NCBI RefSeq assembly: GCF_020171985.1
Contig: NZ_JAIVAL010000003.1
Coordinates: 124,001 to 188,000 of the forward strand
Origin: Halobacillus halophilus
GTDB taxonomy: Bacteria; Bacillota; Bacilli; Bacillales; Halobacillaceae
Direction: 5' to 3'
DNA length: 64,000 nt
Under the pieces are notes generated by a model. That model saw nothing but the letters and a program-made list of their open reading frames with translations, did no database searches and was not told the origin of the DNA. Each line of letters starts with the position of its first letter. The first letter of the stretch is position 1. Both the position numbers and the translations under genes were made by a program. Positions 1 to 9,895 of the stretch are shown here, piece after piece.

Positions 1-56
1 AAAGCAAGTAACCCTATGATAGATATCGCAGGAATTTCGATCTCCATTTTCCTCAC
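1..56 (-). CDS. Partial CDS, N-terminus only, probable membrane protein
   Basis: A leftward reading frame enters the window edge. It can start at a GTG at 56 (or ATG at 47), 6 nt after a GGAGGAG ribosome site at 64-70. Only 18 codons are visible, starting MRKMEIEIPAISIIG, which look like the approach to a membrane segment. No family can be named from so little. Confidence 0.5.
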   Translation of the reverse strand, partial: MRKMEIEIPAISIIGLLA

Positions 57-415
57 AATTCTCTCCTCCTCCCTGAAAGAAAATGACTAATATGGAGACC
101 GTTACCCTTAGCAAAACCACCCGAAACTTTTCTTATATATTATTTAGATATATTAATTCACCAAAACACTAGATCACCCCTAGTAAAAACACCATTAATA
201 GAGGTACTAGTTAGATCTATAAGGATAAACAGGTTATATTAGAATACTAAAAACTTACGATACTATTTGCACCGTTACAAGTATTCCACCGGTCTTACTA
301 CGCAGTTCTTTTTAAAAACGTACTAATCTACCACAACGAGTCCAATGTTATAGTTATGAGAGAAGAGAACTATACGTGAGTGAGACTCACTGCAGCCTGG
401 CACAGGAGGTAAATC
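57..415. other. AT-rich intergenic region
   Basis: About 360 bases without a convincing gene. It holds the ribosome site of the leftward partial gene and the leader of the rightward lipoprotein. A small inverted repeat (GTGAGT-3-ACTCAC) at 376-390 lies just before the lipoprotein ribosome site AGGAGGT. No consensus promoter could be assigned with confidence. Confidence 0.4.
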
Positions 416-754
416 ATGAAACATTTTACGTATTGCTTTATCCTGCTTCTCATAGTAGCTGGTTGTTATCCAGGCGCTAATGAAGGTGGACTTCTATCAA
501 GGAGCCAAGTATTAAAACTGAACCCGGACGCTGATTTAATAGAGTTGGAAGATGGCGAAGTTTATACTCATGGAGCTGAATGGGTAAAAGAAAAAGGATA
601 TCAAAAAGGGAAAAGATTAGGCGAAGTAAGAAAAGGAATGGCCACGAAAGCACCCATGGGGGCCGATATCTTTGCGACTGAAGAGAAATCGCCTGTCATC
701 ATAGTAGAATATAACGGATTATCGAAGAAGTACGTAATAGCCACGGGAGAATAA
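416..754 (+). CDS. Small lipoprotein, function unknown
   Basis: 112 residues. A short signal peptide (MKH then a hydrophobic run) ends in the lipobox VAGC with the lipidated Cys near residue 17, so the mature protein should be anchored on the outer face of the membrane. The rest is charged and soluble with no motif I recognise. The ATG follows AGGAGGT at good spacing. The alpha/beta hydrolase follows about 40 bases downstream and may be cotranscribed. Family unknown. Confidence 0.75.
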   Translation: MKHFTYCFILLLIVAGCYPGANEGGLLSRSQVLKLNPDADLIELEDGEVYTHGAEWVKEKGYQKGKRLGEVRKGMATKAPMGADIFATEEKSPVIIVEYNGLSKKYVIATGE

Positions 755-793
755 AAGGTTTTTTAGGAAGTGCAAAGAAAAGAGGGGTTCACG

Positions 794-1693
794 ATGACAG
801 AAGTTCAAACCAATACGATACAAACAAAAGATGCCCGCACACTCGCCTACTGCGAGTTTGGAGATCTCTCTGGCTATCCGATCTTCTATGCTCACGGAGG
901 ACCCGGATCAAGGATAGAAGCCCTCTCCCTGGACAGTACAGCAAAGAAATTCGGATTCCGGATCATTGCGATGGATCGTCCTGGAATGGGGGGTTCGACG
1001 ATTAAAGAAAATCGAGCACTGCTTGATTACCCGGAAGATATCAGAGAGCTTGCGGATACTCTTGGAATTGATACATTCGGTGCGATGGGTACCTCCAGTG
1101 GAGGAGCCCACACGACTGTCTGCAGCTACTCATTAGCAGACCGTTTAACCTTTAACTTTGCTTTTGCAGGATACACGAATTTCGCTGAAATGCCCGGGGC
1201 TGCTGAGAGACTGGAAGCACCTGCAGACCGATTGTCTATCAAATTGGCTGAGAAATCCCCTCTACTTTTCCGCTTGTTATTTAAAGGGATGGGGATCGCC
1301 ATGAAGATGTTCCCAAAACTGACCATCAACAGTCTCTTGAAGACGGTCAGTGCAACGGACAAAAAAATTGCGCAAGATCCGCATTTTCAAGAACGCTTTA
1401 TAGCTGAACAGAAAGAGGCTTTCAGACAGGGCGGAAAGGGTGTTGCGATCGACGCGGCTGTCCACTATGTGGATTGGGGTGTGAAGCTTAAAAATATCTC
1501 GGGGAGAATCCATATTTTTCATGGAACAGAAGACAGATTGGTGCCTTTTTCTTACGGAGAACATCTTGCGGATCATATTCCGAATGCTGTATTTCACCCC
1601 CTTGAAGGACAAGGTCATTTATTTTTATTTGAAAAGGACTATCAGGAAATGATCTTTAAAATGGCTGAAATGGAAATGAAAAATTCAAGATAA
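794..1693 (+). CDS. Alpha/beta hydrolase
   Basis: 299 residues with the classical alpha/beta-hydrolase layout. HGGPGS near residue 34 is the oxyanion-hole loop, GTSSGG places the nucleophilic Ser near residue 101, EDRLVPF late in the protein supplies the Asp region, and GQGH near the C-terminus supplies the His. Length and HGGPG suggest the proline-iminopeptidase/esterase branch, but the substrate cannot be read. I prefer the ATG at 794, behind AGAGGGG, over the in-frame GTG at 770, which has a poorly placed site. It follows the small lipoprotein closely. Confidence 0.88.
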   Translation: MTEVQTNTIQTKDARTLAYCEFGDLSGYPIFYAHGGPGSRIEALSLDSTAKKFGFRIIAMDRPGMGGSTIKENRALLDYPEDIRELADTLGIDTFGAMGTSSGGAHTTVCSYSLADRLTFNFAFAGYTNFAEMPGAAERLEAPADRLSIKLAEKSPLLFRLLFKGMGIAMKMFPKLTINSLLKTVSATDKKIAQDPHFQERFIAEQKEAFRQGGKGVAIDAAVHYVDWGVKLKNISGRIHIFHGTEDRLVPFSYGEHLADHIPNAVFHPLEGQGHLFLFEKDYQEMIFKMAEMEMKNSR

Positions 1694-1864
1694 ACACTTC
1701 TGTTCCTGACTCCTGCAGAGCTGATATTAAAAAAGTAATGATTACAATAAAATTACACATTTATTACACACAATCCCCAAATTTTCACCACACTCCCTGT
1801 GCCATAATGAAGTTGTTGGACGCGATCCAATACATACTAAATAGCATTGGAGTTTTCGATCTTT

Positions 1865-3028
1865 ATGAAAAAAATATCACTCAGCTTGGCACTCATGACC
1901 GCCCTTCTTGTACTAGGTGCTTGTACCGATACAAGCAAGGAAGACGAGACGGCAGAAGACAGCCAAACGACAGAGGAGAGCAGTCCCACCGCTACGAGCG
2001 ATTCTTCTGACGCTTCCGGTGCAGAGGATGAAGAAAGCAGCGTTACGCTTGAGACAATGGATGATTTTTATGTAGGAGATTCCCAGGATACTCAGTCTCT
2101 GATTCATTCGTTCATCCCTTATGAATCGAACAGTACACCAGTTATCATGGTGCCTGGTCTTGGACTAGGGGCTGACATTTATGAAAGTACCCCCGACTCT
2201 CGTAATGGTTGGGCATATGATTTTGCACAAGCCGGTTATCCGGTCTATACCGTAGATACGTCAGACCTTGCTAGTGCCGGTCTTTCTGAATCTGAGGCAA
2301 GTTCCCCGATGTCCAAATGGGATTCTCAGTCAATTTGGAAGCGCTGGGGCTTAGGCTCCGCTCCAAATGAACCTTACGAAGACGGACAGTTTCCGTCAGA
2401 AGCCTTTGACCAATTCTACGCGGGGATTCCTATGCAAGTAACTGCTGGGGGCGGCTCAAGTTCAACTGGCGGCAGCGGAAATGCGCGTGGAGGCCAGGAC
2501 AGCGATGCAGATACCCAGCGCGGACAAGGGCAAGGACAAGCCGGAGGCGGAACTGAATCCGGTGGAAAAGCTGGCGGAGGAGGCGCTTCTCGAGTCAGTC
2601 AGCAAGAGGTAGATAACATGATTTCTTTATTAGAGGATAAAGGTCCAGCCATATTGATGGTACATTCTATGGGAGGCGAAATTGGCTATGAAGTGACTCG
2701 TCAGCGTCCAGACTTAGTGAAAGGGATCATCGCCATCGAACCTGTAGGGTCTCCAACAGACGAGCAGGAAATAAAAGAAACGTTCGCGGAGATTCCATAC
2801 CTTGGCGTTTACGGAGATTACCTTGAATCACGCAACCAGGTAAGTCGCCTGGAAGCTGTACAAGCAACCGTTAACATGGTAAATGAAAACGGCGGCACAG
2901 GCGAAGTGATCCAGCTAACAGAAGAAGGGATTAACGGAAACTCGCACTTAATGATGATCGACAAAAACAACCACGAGATTTCCTCGCAAATCATTAATTG
3001 GTTAGATACGGTAGAAACAGAATCATGA
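1865..3028 (+). CDS. Lipoprotein alpha/beta hydrolase (esterase/lipase-like) with Gly-rich insert
   Basis: 387 residues. The signal peptide ends in lipobox LGAC (Cys near 20) and is followed by an acidic Ser/Thr/Glu-rich linker to about residue 65. The hydrolase core shows PGLGLGAD and HSMGG, with the nucleophile near Ser268; a late NSHL may carry the catalytic His. Between them, about residues 195-242, is a low-complexity Gly/Gln/Ser insert absent from typical lipases, perhaps a flexible loop over the active site. The ATG at 1865 is preferred over an upstream TTG at 1847 because it starts a normal signal peptide. Probably a surface-anchored esterase. Confidence 0.82.
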   Translation: MKKISLSLALMTALLVLGACTDTSKEDETAEDSQTTEESSPTATSDSSDASGAEDEESSVTLETMDDFYVGDSQDTQSLIHSFIPYESNSTPVIMVPGLGLGADIYESTPDSRNGWAYDFAQAGYPVYTVDTSDLASAGLSESEASSPMSKWDSQSIWKRWGLGSAPNEPYEDGQFPSEAFDQFYAGIPMQVTAGGGSSSTGGSGNARGGQDSDADTQRGQGQGQAGGGTESGGKAGGGGASRVSQQEVDNMISLLEDKGPAILMVHSMGGEIGYEVTRQRPDLVKGIIAIEPVGSPTDEQEIKETFAEIPYLGVYGDYLESRNQVSRLEAVQATVNMVNENGGTGEVIQLTEEGINGNSHLMMIDKNNHEISSQIINWLDTVETES

Positions 3029-3038
3029 AACGATTCAC

Positions 3039-3070
3039 TCACAGGTGTTCTTCATCTGTGGGTTTTATTT
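3039..3070 (+). terminator. Rho-independent terminator
   Basis: Stem CACAGGTG/CATCTGTG (one G-U pair) followed by GGTTTTATTT, directly after the lipoprotein hydrolase stop codon. Confidence 0.7.
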
Positions 3071-3180
3071 ATCCAAAAGTGTACGCGCCATACTCCCTGT
3101 TTACAGATCAAGATCAGCCAGTCACAAAAGGTTTCCGGCGGTAAAATCACTTCCTTTAGAATCTCTCTAATCCCCCCGGA

Positions 3181-3363
3181 CTAACTCTTAACTCTTCTAC
3201 GTGCCCGAAACTCTGTTCCAAAATAGACGCAGGCAACTAGAAATAATAGATTGGAAAGCATTAAAACAATTCCATTCCAATTGCCGTCAAAAAACGTAAC
3301 GTTTACCAGGGTCATTCCATGCATTAGAAAAACAACCATAAACAAGATCACATAGGTTTTCAA
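3181..3363 (-). CDS. Small membrane protein
   Basis: 60 residues with two hydrophobic segments (about 4-20 and 32-48) and a basic tail RARRRVKS, suggesting two membrane spans with a cytoplasmic C-terminus. The TTG start at 3363 is chosen because GGGAGGTGA lies 7 nt upstream; the longer ATG frame at 3387 reads through this ribosome site. It lies downstream of the 59-residue coiled-coil protein, in the same direction. No family recognised. Confidence 0.65.
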   Translation of the reverse strand: MKTYVILFMVVFLMHGMTLVNVTFFDGNWNGIVLMLSNLLFLVACVYFGTEFRARRRVKS

Positions 3364-3406
3364 AAAAATCACCTCCCTAAAAGTCATCGTTCACTATTCA
3401 GAAACA

Positions 3407-3586
3407 TTACTGCTCTTCCTTCTCCTTTTCGCCATCCTTATGATCTAACCTCTTTATTTCCAGCTCTATCTTTTTCTCTTCAATTTCCAGTTCTTTCTTT
3501 TTAAGGTCATTATCTATTTTTTTGCCATATCCATAATAGATAAGAGAAAAACCAACGATGATCGTAATGTAGAAGAAAAAATCCAA
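3407..3586 (-). CDS. Tiny membrane-anchored coiled-coil protein
   Basis: 59 residues, starting at TTG 3586 after a GAGGGGGCGGAG ribosome-site region. The first 20 residues are a hydrophobic anchor (FFFYITIIVGFSLIYYG). The rest is a strongly charged Lys/Glu helix (KKKELEIEEKKIELEIKR) typical of a short coiled coil. It precedes the 60-residue membrane protein by about 40 bases, so the two probably share a transcript. The composition is clearly protein-like, but no function is known. Confidence 0.6.
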   Translation of the reverse strand: MDFFFYITIIVGFSLIYYGYGKKIDNDLKKKELEIEEKKIELEIKRLDHKDGEKEKEEQ

Positions 3587-3619
3587 TTGCTCCGCCCCCT
3601 CATTTCATAGCTTTTATAA

Positions 3620-4894
<1,275 letters not shown>

Positions 4895-4923
4895 ATTATT
4901 CTCAAGAAAAGAGTTGATCGTCC

Positions 4924-6549
4924 ATGTGGTTACAGCAGTATGATCCGTTTGGAAATGTATTTGTGAGTGCGCTGATCGCAGCTATCCCCATCTTTTTCTT
5001 CTTTTTAGCACTGACACGCTTTAGAATGAAGGGGATCTTAGCTGCTTTCCTCACACTTGCATTAAGTATTCTCGTATCCATTGTATTCTTTGACATGCCC
5101 ATTACAAAAGCTGTTTCAGCCTCCCTGCACGGCGTAGCTAATGGACTGTGGCCGATCGGTTACATTGTCATCATGGCGGTCTGGCTGTATAAGATCGCCG
5201 TTCGCACAGGGAAATTTAAGGTGATTCGTTCCAGCATTGCAAACATCTCTCAGGACCAGCGTCTTCAGCTGCTTTTAATTGGATTCAGCTTTAATGCGTT
5301 CCTCGAAGGTGCTGCCGGATTCGGCGTACCGATTGCTATTAGTGCCGCTCTTCTTGTAGAGCTTGGATTCCGCCCGTTGAAAGCAGCGGCTTTGTGCCTG
5401 ATCGCAAACGCTGCTTCCGGCGCATTTGGCGCGATCGGAATTCCTGTCATTGTAGGCGCTCAGATGGGAAATTTGGAAACAATGGAGCTTTCCAGAACAC
5501 TCGCCTACATTCTTCCGATGATTTCCTTCGCTATTCCATTTTTACTCGTGTTCATTCTGAGCGGAGTAAAAGGAATAAAAGAAACCTTGCCTGCCCTGCT
5601 GGTCGTCAGCGTGATTTATACGGGGGCTCAGATTTTCACCATTCTCTTCCTCGGACCTGAGCTTGCGAACATTCTCGCTGCATTATTAAGTATGGCCGGA
5701 CTGGCTTTATTTCTTAGAAAATGGCAGCCGAAAACCATTCACCGTGAGGAGAACGCACCGGATATTCAACAGGGCGAGTCCTACAGCGTTAAAGAAATCA
5801 TTAAAGCTTGGTCCCCTTTCTATATCCTTACAGCTACCATTACCGTCTGGAGCCTGCCTTCCTTTAAAGCTTTATTCAGCGAGGATGGGCTTTTAGAAAA
5901 AACTACGGCCTTTATTCCTGTTCCTTTTCTCCATCAGGAAATCCTAAAAGCACCGCCAATTGCACCTGACACGGTCGCTTTAGATGCCCTTTTTAAATTA
6001 GACTTGATATCTGCGACAGGGACTGCGATTTTAGTGGCTGTTCTCCTTACTGGATTATTCAGTTCAGCAATCACCCTGCCCCAGGGGATGAACTCTTTAA
6101 AAATAACCATCCAGGATTTATGGATACCCGTATTGACCATTTGTTTTGTCATGGGCTTCGCGAACTTATCCAACTTCGCTGGGTTGAGTTCAGCCATTGG
6201 GCTGGCTTTAGCGAAAACCGGCGCCCTATTTCCTCTCTTCAGTCCTATTCTCGGCTGGCTCGGTGTGTTCATAACGGGGTCTGTGGTCAGTAATAACGCG
6301 TTATTCGGCCACTTACAGGTGGTCACGGGGAATCAAATCATGGCAAATCCGGCACTGTTACTTGCTGCTAATACGGCCGGCGGGGTTATGGCCAAACTGA
6401 TTTCCCCTCAGTCCATCGCTATTGCAACAGCGGCGGTAAAACAAACAGGCCAGGAATCTACGTTGTTTAAAATGACACTGAAGTACAGCCTGGGGTTATT
6501 AATGGTTGTATGTATGATGACCTTCTTACTATCTCTAATAGGAATGTAA
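4924..6549 (+). CDS. lctP: L-lactate permease
   Basis: 541 residues and very hydrophobic, with about 12 or more membrane helices, matching the LctP/LldP family in length. The conserved block [17 protein letters not shown] is present, with further small-residue-rich helices such as [14 protein letters not shown]. It moves L-lactate with protons across the cytoplasmic membrane and here probably exports or re-imports the Ldh product. It lies 29 bases after ldh with no terminator between, and a hairpin follows the stop, so it completes a two-gene operon. Confidence 0.95.
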   Translation: MWLQQYDPFGNVFVSALIAAIPIFFFFLALTRFRMKGILAAFLTLALSILVSIVFFDMPITKAVSASLHGVANGLWPIGYIVIMAVWLYKIAVRTGKFKVIRSSIANISQDQRLQLLLIGFSFNAFLEGAAGFGVPIAISAALLVELGFRPLKAAALCLIANAASGAFGAIGIPVIVGAQMGNLETMELSRTLAYILPMISFAIPFLLVFILSGVKGIKETLPALLVVSVIYTGAQIFTILFLGPELANILAALLSMAGLALFLRKWQPKTIHREENAPDIQQGESYSVKEIIKAWSPFYILTATITVWSLPSFKALFSEDGLLEKTTAFIPVPFLHQEILKAPPIAPDTVALDALFKLDLISATGTAILVAVLLTGLFSSAITLPQGMNSLKITIQDLWIPVLTICFVMGFANLSNFAGLSSAIGLALAKTGALFPLFSPILGWLGVFITGSVVSNNALFGHLQVVTGNQIMANPALLLAANTAGGVMAKLISPQSIAIATAAVKQTGQESTLFKMTLKYSLGLLMVVCMMTFLLSLIGM

Positions 6550-6560
6550 TCAATTCTTTT

Positions 6561-6590
6561 CACCACCCGTTTTTTGACGGGTGGTGTTGT
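6561..6590 (+). terminator. Terminator after lctP
   Basis: Perfect stem CACCACCCGT/ACGGGTGGTG with a small T-rich loop, then TTGTCT. The T-tract is weak. It lies between convergent genes and may serve both. Confidence 0.65.
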
Positions 6591-6600
6591 CTAGAGTCGA

Positions 6601-7071
6601 TTAGGATTCTTCGTCAGCTTTTGTATGCATCCGATCACCGTACCGTTTACGAAGTTCTTTAATGATTTTATCCGCATCAGTTTCGTTAACGTTTTCCAAA
6701 TAAATCTCTTCCTCCTCTCCGCTTTCCTTCCGAATGGTAAGCACATCCCCAATCTGCTGGACCCGCTTCACTTCTTCATCGTCTACCCGCCATCTTGGAT
6801 CAGCAATACCGCGACGGATATCGATGGCCTGTTCTTCAAAACGAATGTAATCCCGCTCCGGCATTTTCAAGTAATGGATCATCTGCCACATACTGATCAC
6901 GGTTAACACTCCAACTAGATACACCATGAATTCCTCCACGCGGCCATTACGGAACAAAATAAAAAATAGAACGACTACCTGCCCTAACCAATTGAACAAA
7001 GCTCCCCTGGCTTTCTTTTTCCAAATGGACGTGTTGCTGTATTGGATGTTCCATTCACTGATAAGGATCAC
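6601..7071 (-). CDS. Membrane protein with soluble C-terminal domain, unknown
   Basis: Up to 156 residues. Two hydrophobic spans (about 25-42 and 48-65) are followed by a hydrophilic half of beta-strand character (FEEQAIDIRRG, VQQIGDVLTIRKE), like the bacterial PH-like domains of YcxB/YdbT-type proteins. That assignment is inference. The GTG start at 7071 overlaps its AGGAGAGG ribosome site with almost no spacing, so the true start may be slightly downstream. It is convergent with lctP. Confidence 0.65.
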   Translation of the reverse strand: MILISEWNIQYSNTSIWKKKARGALFNWLGQVVVLFFILFRNGRVEEFMVYLVGVLTVISMWQMIHYLKMPERDYIRFEEQAIDIRRGIADPRWRVDDEEVKRVQQIGDVLTIRKESGEEEEIYLENVNETDADKIIKELRKRYGDRMHTKADEES

Positions 7072-7211
7072 CTCTCCTAAACCTTTCTCTCTGATTTATT
7101 ATACGTATAATAGGAATAGACTGTTTCAAATTTTCACGGATTCCCCCGACTTTTCAGTAGACTCCCCACTTCACCCAAGTATCCAACCCCATTTTCATTA
7201 GTAAGTTTTTC

Positions 7212-7244
7212 AAAAAAAGAGCGAATCCCTTTATTAAGATTCGC
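7212..7244 (-). terminator. Terminator of the VOC gene
   Basis: On the minus strand, stem GCGAATC/GATTCGC is followed by TCTTTTTTT, just after the VOC stop codon. Confidence 0.8.
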
Positions 7245-7255
7245 CCCTTACCTAT

Positions 7256-7750
7256 TTAATAAGCACCCTCTGAGTAGGTTAATTCATAACTGTGCGTGTA
7301 AATCTCGAAAATGTTCCCAAAAGGATCTTCTACATAAACCATTTTAAATGGCTTTTCACCAGGATAATATTCACGGATCGGCATGCGCTGCTTTCCTCCA
7401 TGCTGCTTTATTTTTTCAACCATTCCTTCAATATCCGGATCCTGAATACAGAAATGGAAGATACCCGTTTTCCAGTATTCAAAGTTATTTTCCGGCTGCT
7501 CGTTTTCCGGAAATTCAAATAGTTCGATACCGATCCGGTCTCCGGTTGATAAATGGGCTATTCTAAATTCTTCCCAATCATTGCCAAAGACATCACGGCA
7601 CATTTGTCCAATCGGCGTATCATCATTCTTCACCTCTGAAGGTTCCATAATGACATACCAGCCAAATACGTCTGTATAAAACTGAACCGCCTCATCCAGA
7701 TTAGGTACGGATAATCCTATATGAGAAAATGCTCTTGGATAAGTGTGCAT
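7256..7750 (-). CDS. VOC-family protein (glyoxalase/dioxygenase superfamily)
   Basis: 164 residues. HIGLSVPNLDEAVQFY at the N-terminus and VYVEDPFGNIFEIYTH at the C-terminus are the two beta-alpha-beta halves of a vicinal-oxygen-chelate fold, with His and Glu in metal-ligand positions. It may be a glyoxalase-, thiol-transferase- or dioxygenase-type detoxifying enzyme; the substrate is not readable. The start at 7750 is preferred (AAGGGA, spacing 8) over 7786. It is divergent from an HxlR regulator, recalling catE beside catR in B. subtilis, so induction by electrophiles or quinones is a reasonable inference. Confidence 0.85.
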   Translation of the reverse strand: MHTYPRAFSHIGLSVPNLDEAVQFYTDVFGWYVIMEPSEVKNDDTPIGQMCRDVFGNDWEEFRIAHLSTGDRIGIELFEFPENEQPENNFEYWKTGIFHFCIQDPDIEGMVEKIKQHGGKQRMPIREYYPGEKPFKMVYVEDPFGNIFEIYTHSYELTYSEGAY

Positions 7751-7839
7751 ACGATCGTTCCCTTCATTTCTTTTTTTGTACAACATCCATTATAATTTTT
7801 AGTAATAGAGGATGTAAGTATGCACTTTTTAGTGAGACA

Positions 7840-7855
7840 CTTACTCAAAAGTAAG
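7840..7855. promoter_or_regulatory. Candidate HxlR operator
   Basis: Inverted repeat CTTACT-CAAA-AGTAAG in the VOC/hxlR intergenic region, 17 bases before the regulator start. TACT/AGTA half-sites resemble those of the HxlR member YodB, although the spacing here is 4 rather than 7. Confidence 0.5.
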
Positions 7856-7872
7856 GAAGGGCGGTATAGAAA

Positions 7873-8208
7873 ATGGATGCTCCAATGGATAAGGACGGTA
7901 AATTGAAATGTTCGATTGAATATACATTGAAAAAAATAGGAGGCAAGTGGAAAACTGTTATTTTGTGGCACCTGAATGTAGATGGAACGCTTCGTTACAA
8001 TGCCTTAAGAAGATTACTTCCCGGTGTTTCGCATAAAGTCTTAAGTCAGCAGCTTAAAGAGCTGGAAGAGGACGGCTTCATTCATCGAAAACAATATAAT
8101 AGCATTCCTCCCAAAGTAGAGTACTCCATTACAGAATTCGGTAAGACGCTGATGCCGATTCTTGAAGAGATGCACGTATGGGGGACGGAGTATGGAGATT
8201 TAAAGTAA
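7873..8208 (+). CDS. HxlR-family winged-helix transcriptional regulator
   Basis: 111 residues, the family length. CSIEYTLKKIGGKWK carries the N-terminal Cys (residue 13) that in YodB/CatR-type members senses electrophiles or oxidants. SHKVLSQQLKELEEDGFI is the recognition helix and the start of the wing. The ATG follows AGGAAGGGCGG. It is divergent from the VOC gene, which it probably represses together with itself through the palindrome between them. Family assignment is firm; the inducer is inferred from relatives. Confidence 0.93.
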   Translation: MDAPMDKDGKLKCSIEYTLKKIGGKWKTVILWHLNVDGTLRYNALRRLLPGVSHKVLSQQLKELEEDGFIHRKQYNSIPPKVEYSITEFGKTLMPILEEMHVWGTEYGDLK

Positions 8209-8254
8209 TGAGATCTACTTTACCACTATCACCTCTAAGTATTGAGCACAAAAG

Positions 8255-8293
8255 CACCGGATTCGATACCTTATATTTGAATCCAGTGTTTTT
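8255..8293 (+). terminator. Terminator of the hxlR gene
   Basis: Stem CACCGGATTC/GAATCCAGTG with one mismatch, followed by TTTTT. Confidence 0.7.
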
Positions 8294-8391
8294 CCTTTTA
8301 GATTATAAAATAAGATGGTTTGAGACATACGAAGGAAGGCTAAATAATTCGAGGAATCAAATTAGGTTTTGGTTTGGAAAGGAGGAATACT

Positions 8392-8943
8392 GTGCGAAAG
8401 CTTGTCTATATAGTTCTACTATTGCTATTAGCGGCCTGTCAGCCTGGGGAAACAGATAAACCTACTTCTAGTTCTGATTCAGGTTCCGCTTCTAAAGAAA
8501 CTCAAGACGAAAGTAAAGAGGTATTAGAGGAAAGGCCGAGCGTCACCTTTACATATGAAGGGGAAGAAATTGAAACAAATGATATACGCAGTTGTTTTGC
8601 CCCTGACTGTTCGAAGAATTCTGCCACCATCGATGAGATGAACCATAAGGAAATGACAGAGGGTTTGGAACCTATGCAGGTAAAAGATGGTAAGTCGATC
8701 CAGGTGCACATTGATGGTAAACAGCCATCTCAGACTCATTTGTCAAGGTATTATGATACAACGATTGAAGGGGGAAGACTAGAAGGCAATGAAATAACGA
8801 TCCATAGCGCTAGTAAAGACAAACGTAAAGAGAGTTTTTATGTAAGGTTGGATTGGTATAATAAAAATCGCGAATTCCTTGGTTCAATTTCCAAAGCTTT
8901 TAAAGTGAATGTGGAAGGCATCTCCTCTGAAAAAAATGGATGA
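8392..8943 (+). CDS. Lipoprotein, unknown
   Basis: 183 residues from GTG 8392, placed after AAAGGAGG; an upstream ATG at 8374 lies before this site and is rejected. The signal peptide ends in LAAC (lipobox), followed by a Ser/Glu-rich linker. The C-terminal half is beta-rich with two Cys in IRSCFAPDCSKN that may form a disulphide outside the cell. No family recognised. It stands alone between two terminators. Confidence 0.78.
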   Translation: MRKLVYIVLLLLLAACQPGETDKPTSSSDSGSASKETQDESKEVLEERPSVTFTYEGEEIETNDIRSCFAPDCSKNSATIDEMNHKEMTEGLEPMQVKDGKSIQVHIDGKQPSQTHLSRYYDTTIEGGRLEGNEITIHSASKDKRKESFYVRLDWYNKNREFLGSISKAFKVNVEGISSEKNG

Positions 8944-8947
8944 ACAG

Positions 8948-8978
8948 GATCCCAATGGTTGATGATTGGGATCTTTTT
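8948..8978 (+). terminator. Terminator after lipoprotein
   Basis: Perfect stem GATCCCAAT/ATTGGGATC followed by TTTTTAT. Confidence 0.9.
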
Positions 8979-9023
8979 ATGATCAACCTACCCCTTTTCT
9001 ACAGAAATGATTCGGCCTCCCCA

Positions 9024-9464
9024 TCACTTATCCATTTTATTCTCTAACCTCAAATAATCTCTTGTTTTATGTAAGTCGACCTCATGCTTATCAGCAAACT
9101 CTGTTAAATAATCAAAAGCTGTGGAAGGATAGAGTTCCATTAATCGAATTTTCTTTCCGTTCTTAACATTGATCATAACAGCCTTTAGAACCCACATCTT
9201 CCGGACAAACGTGATTTGAGATATATCCTCAGGCGCCAGCTTTCTTACATTTATGGTCTTTTTAAAGAATAGGAGTCGGTATAACAACTGTTCGTGACCT
9301 ACTTCGAATTTAAATCGAAACCCACTGAATACCACAATAATTAATAAAGTAATGGTGAATGAGGGTATGGAAAACCCAAAAATATCAATCAATATATTCC
9401 AAATCAGAATAATACCAAAGGTACCGAACATTGATAAACGTTCTGCTCTAACATCAAATTTCAT
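9024..9464 (-). CDS. Membrane protein, unknown
   Basis: 146 residues. Two hydrophobic helices fill roughly residues 12-48; the rest is soluble and beta-rich (FKFEVGHEQLLYRLLFF, EDISQITFV, VMINVKNGKKIRLMEL), suggesting a PH-like membrane-associated domain. That resemblance is inference. The ATG has a good GTAGGAG site. It is the last of several short leftward genes that each carry their own ribosome site. Confidence 0.65.
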   Translation of the reverse strand: MKFDVRAERLSMFGTFGIILIWNILIDIFGFSIPSFTITLLIIVVFSGFRFKFEVGHEQLLYRLLFFKKTINVRKLAPEDISQITFVRKMWVLKAVMINVKNGKKIRLMELYPSTAFDYLTEFADKHEVDLHKTRDYLRLENKMDK

Positions 9465-9622
9465 ACATTTCTCCTACGATAATTACTTCTATTCACTGGC
9501 ACCTTACCTTTCGTTACACAATAATGGTTGATCCCCTTCATCGGTTACACGGACTCGCCGAAAGTCATTGTCGAAGTGAATTATTTCCTGGGAAATTTTC
9601 ACGACTTTTGCAGAAAGGAAAT

Positions 9623-9862
9623 TTATTTGAATGATGGCTTCTCTCTATGGGCCCTTCCAATATGTACGACCCAGGTCACCAGAGGTAATAAGGGAATGAG
9701 ATAAAACACTAACGTAGTCTGAAATAAAAAACCAACGATGAAAGGTACACTGGCACTGATGGCTAAACCAAAAGAGAGACTTACTTTAACAAATAATAAT
9801 CCTAAAGAAATACTACTTATACTAATCATGGCTAAGGCAAGCAGAACTAAGACCGTACCCAC
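9623..9862 (-). CDS. Small membrane protein
   Basis: 79 residues, almost wholly hydrophobic, with two or three helices and a basic tail (HIGRAHREKPSFK). It starts at GTG 9862 after AAGGTGGGG. It lies 33 bases after the PPOX flavoprotein gene on the same strand and could be cotranscribed. No family recognised. Confidence 0.6.
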   Translation of the reverse strand: MGTVLVLLALAMISISSISLGLLFVKVSLSFGLAISASVPFIVGFLFQTTLVFYLIPLLPLVTWVVHIGRAHREKPSFK

Positions 9863-9895
9863 TCTCTCCCCACCTTTCTAAACTCAAACCTCATT

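Noticed and set aside
5934-6326. Minus-strand 130-codon frame inside lctP
   Set aside because: Shadow of the permease gene with no ribosome site and unusual composition.
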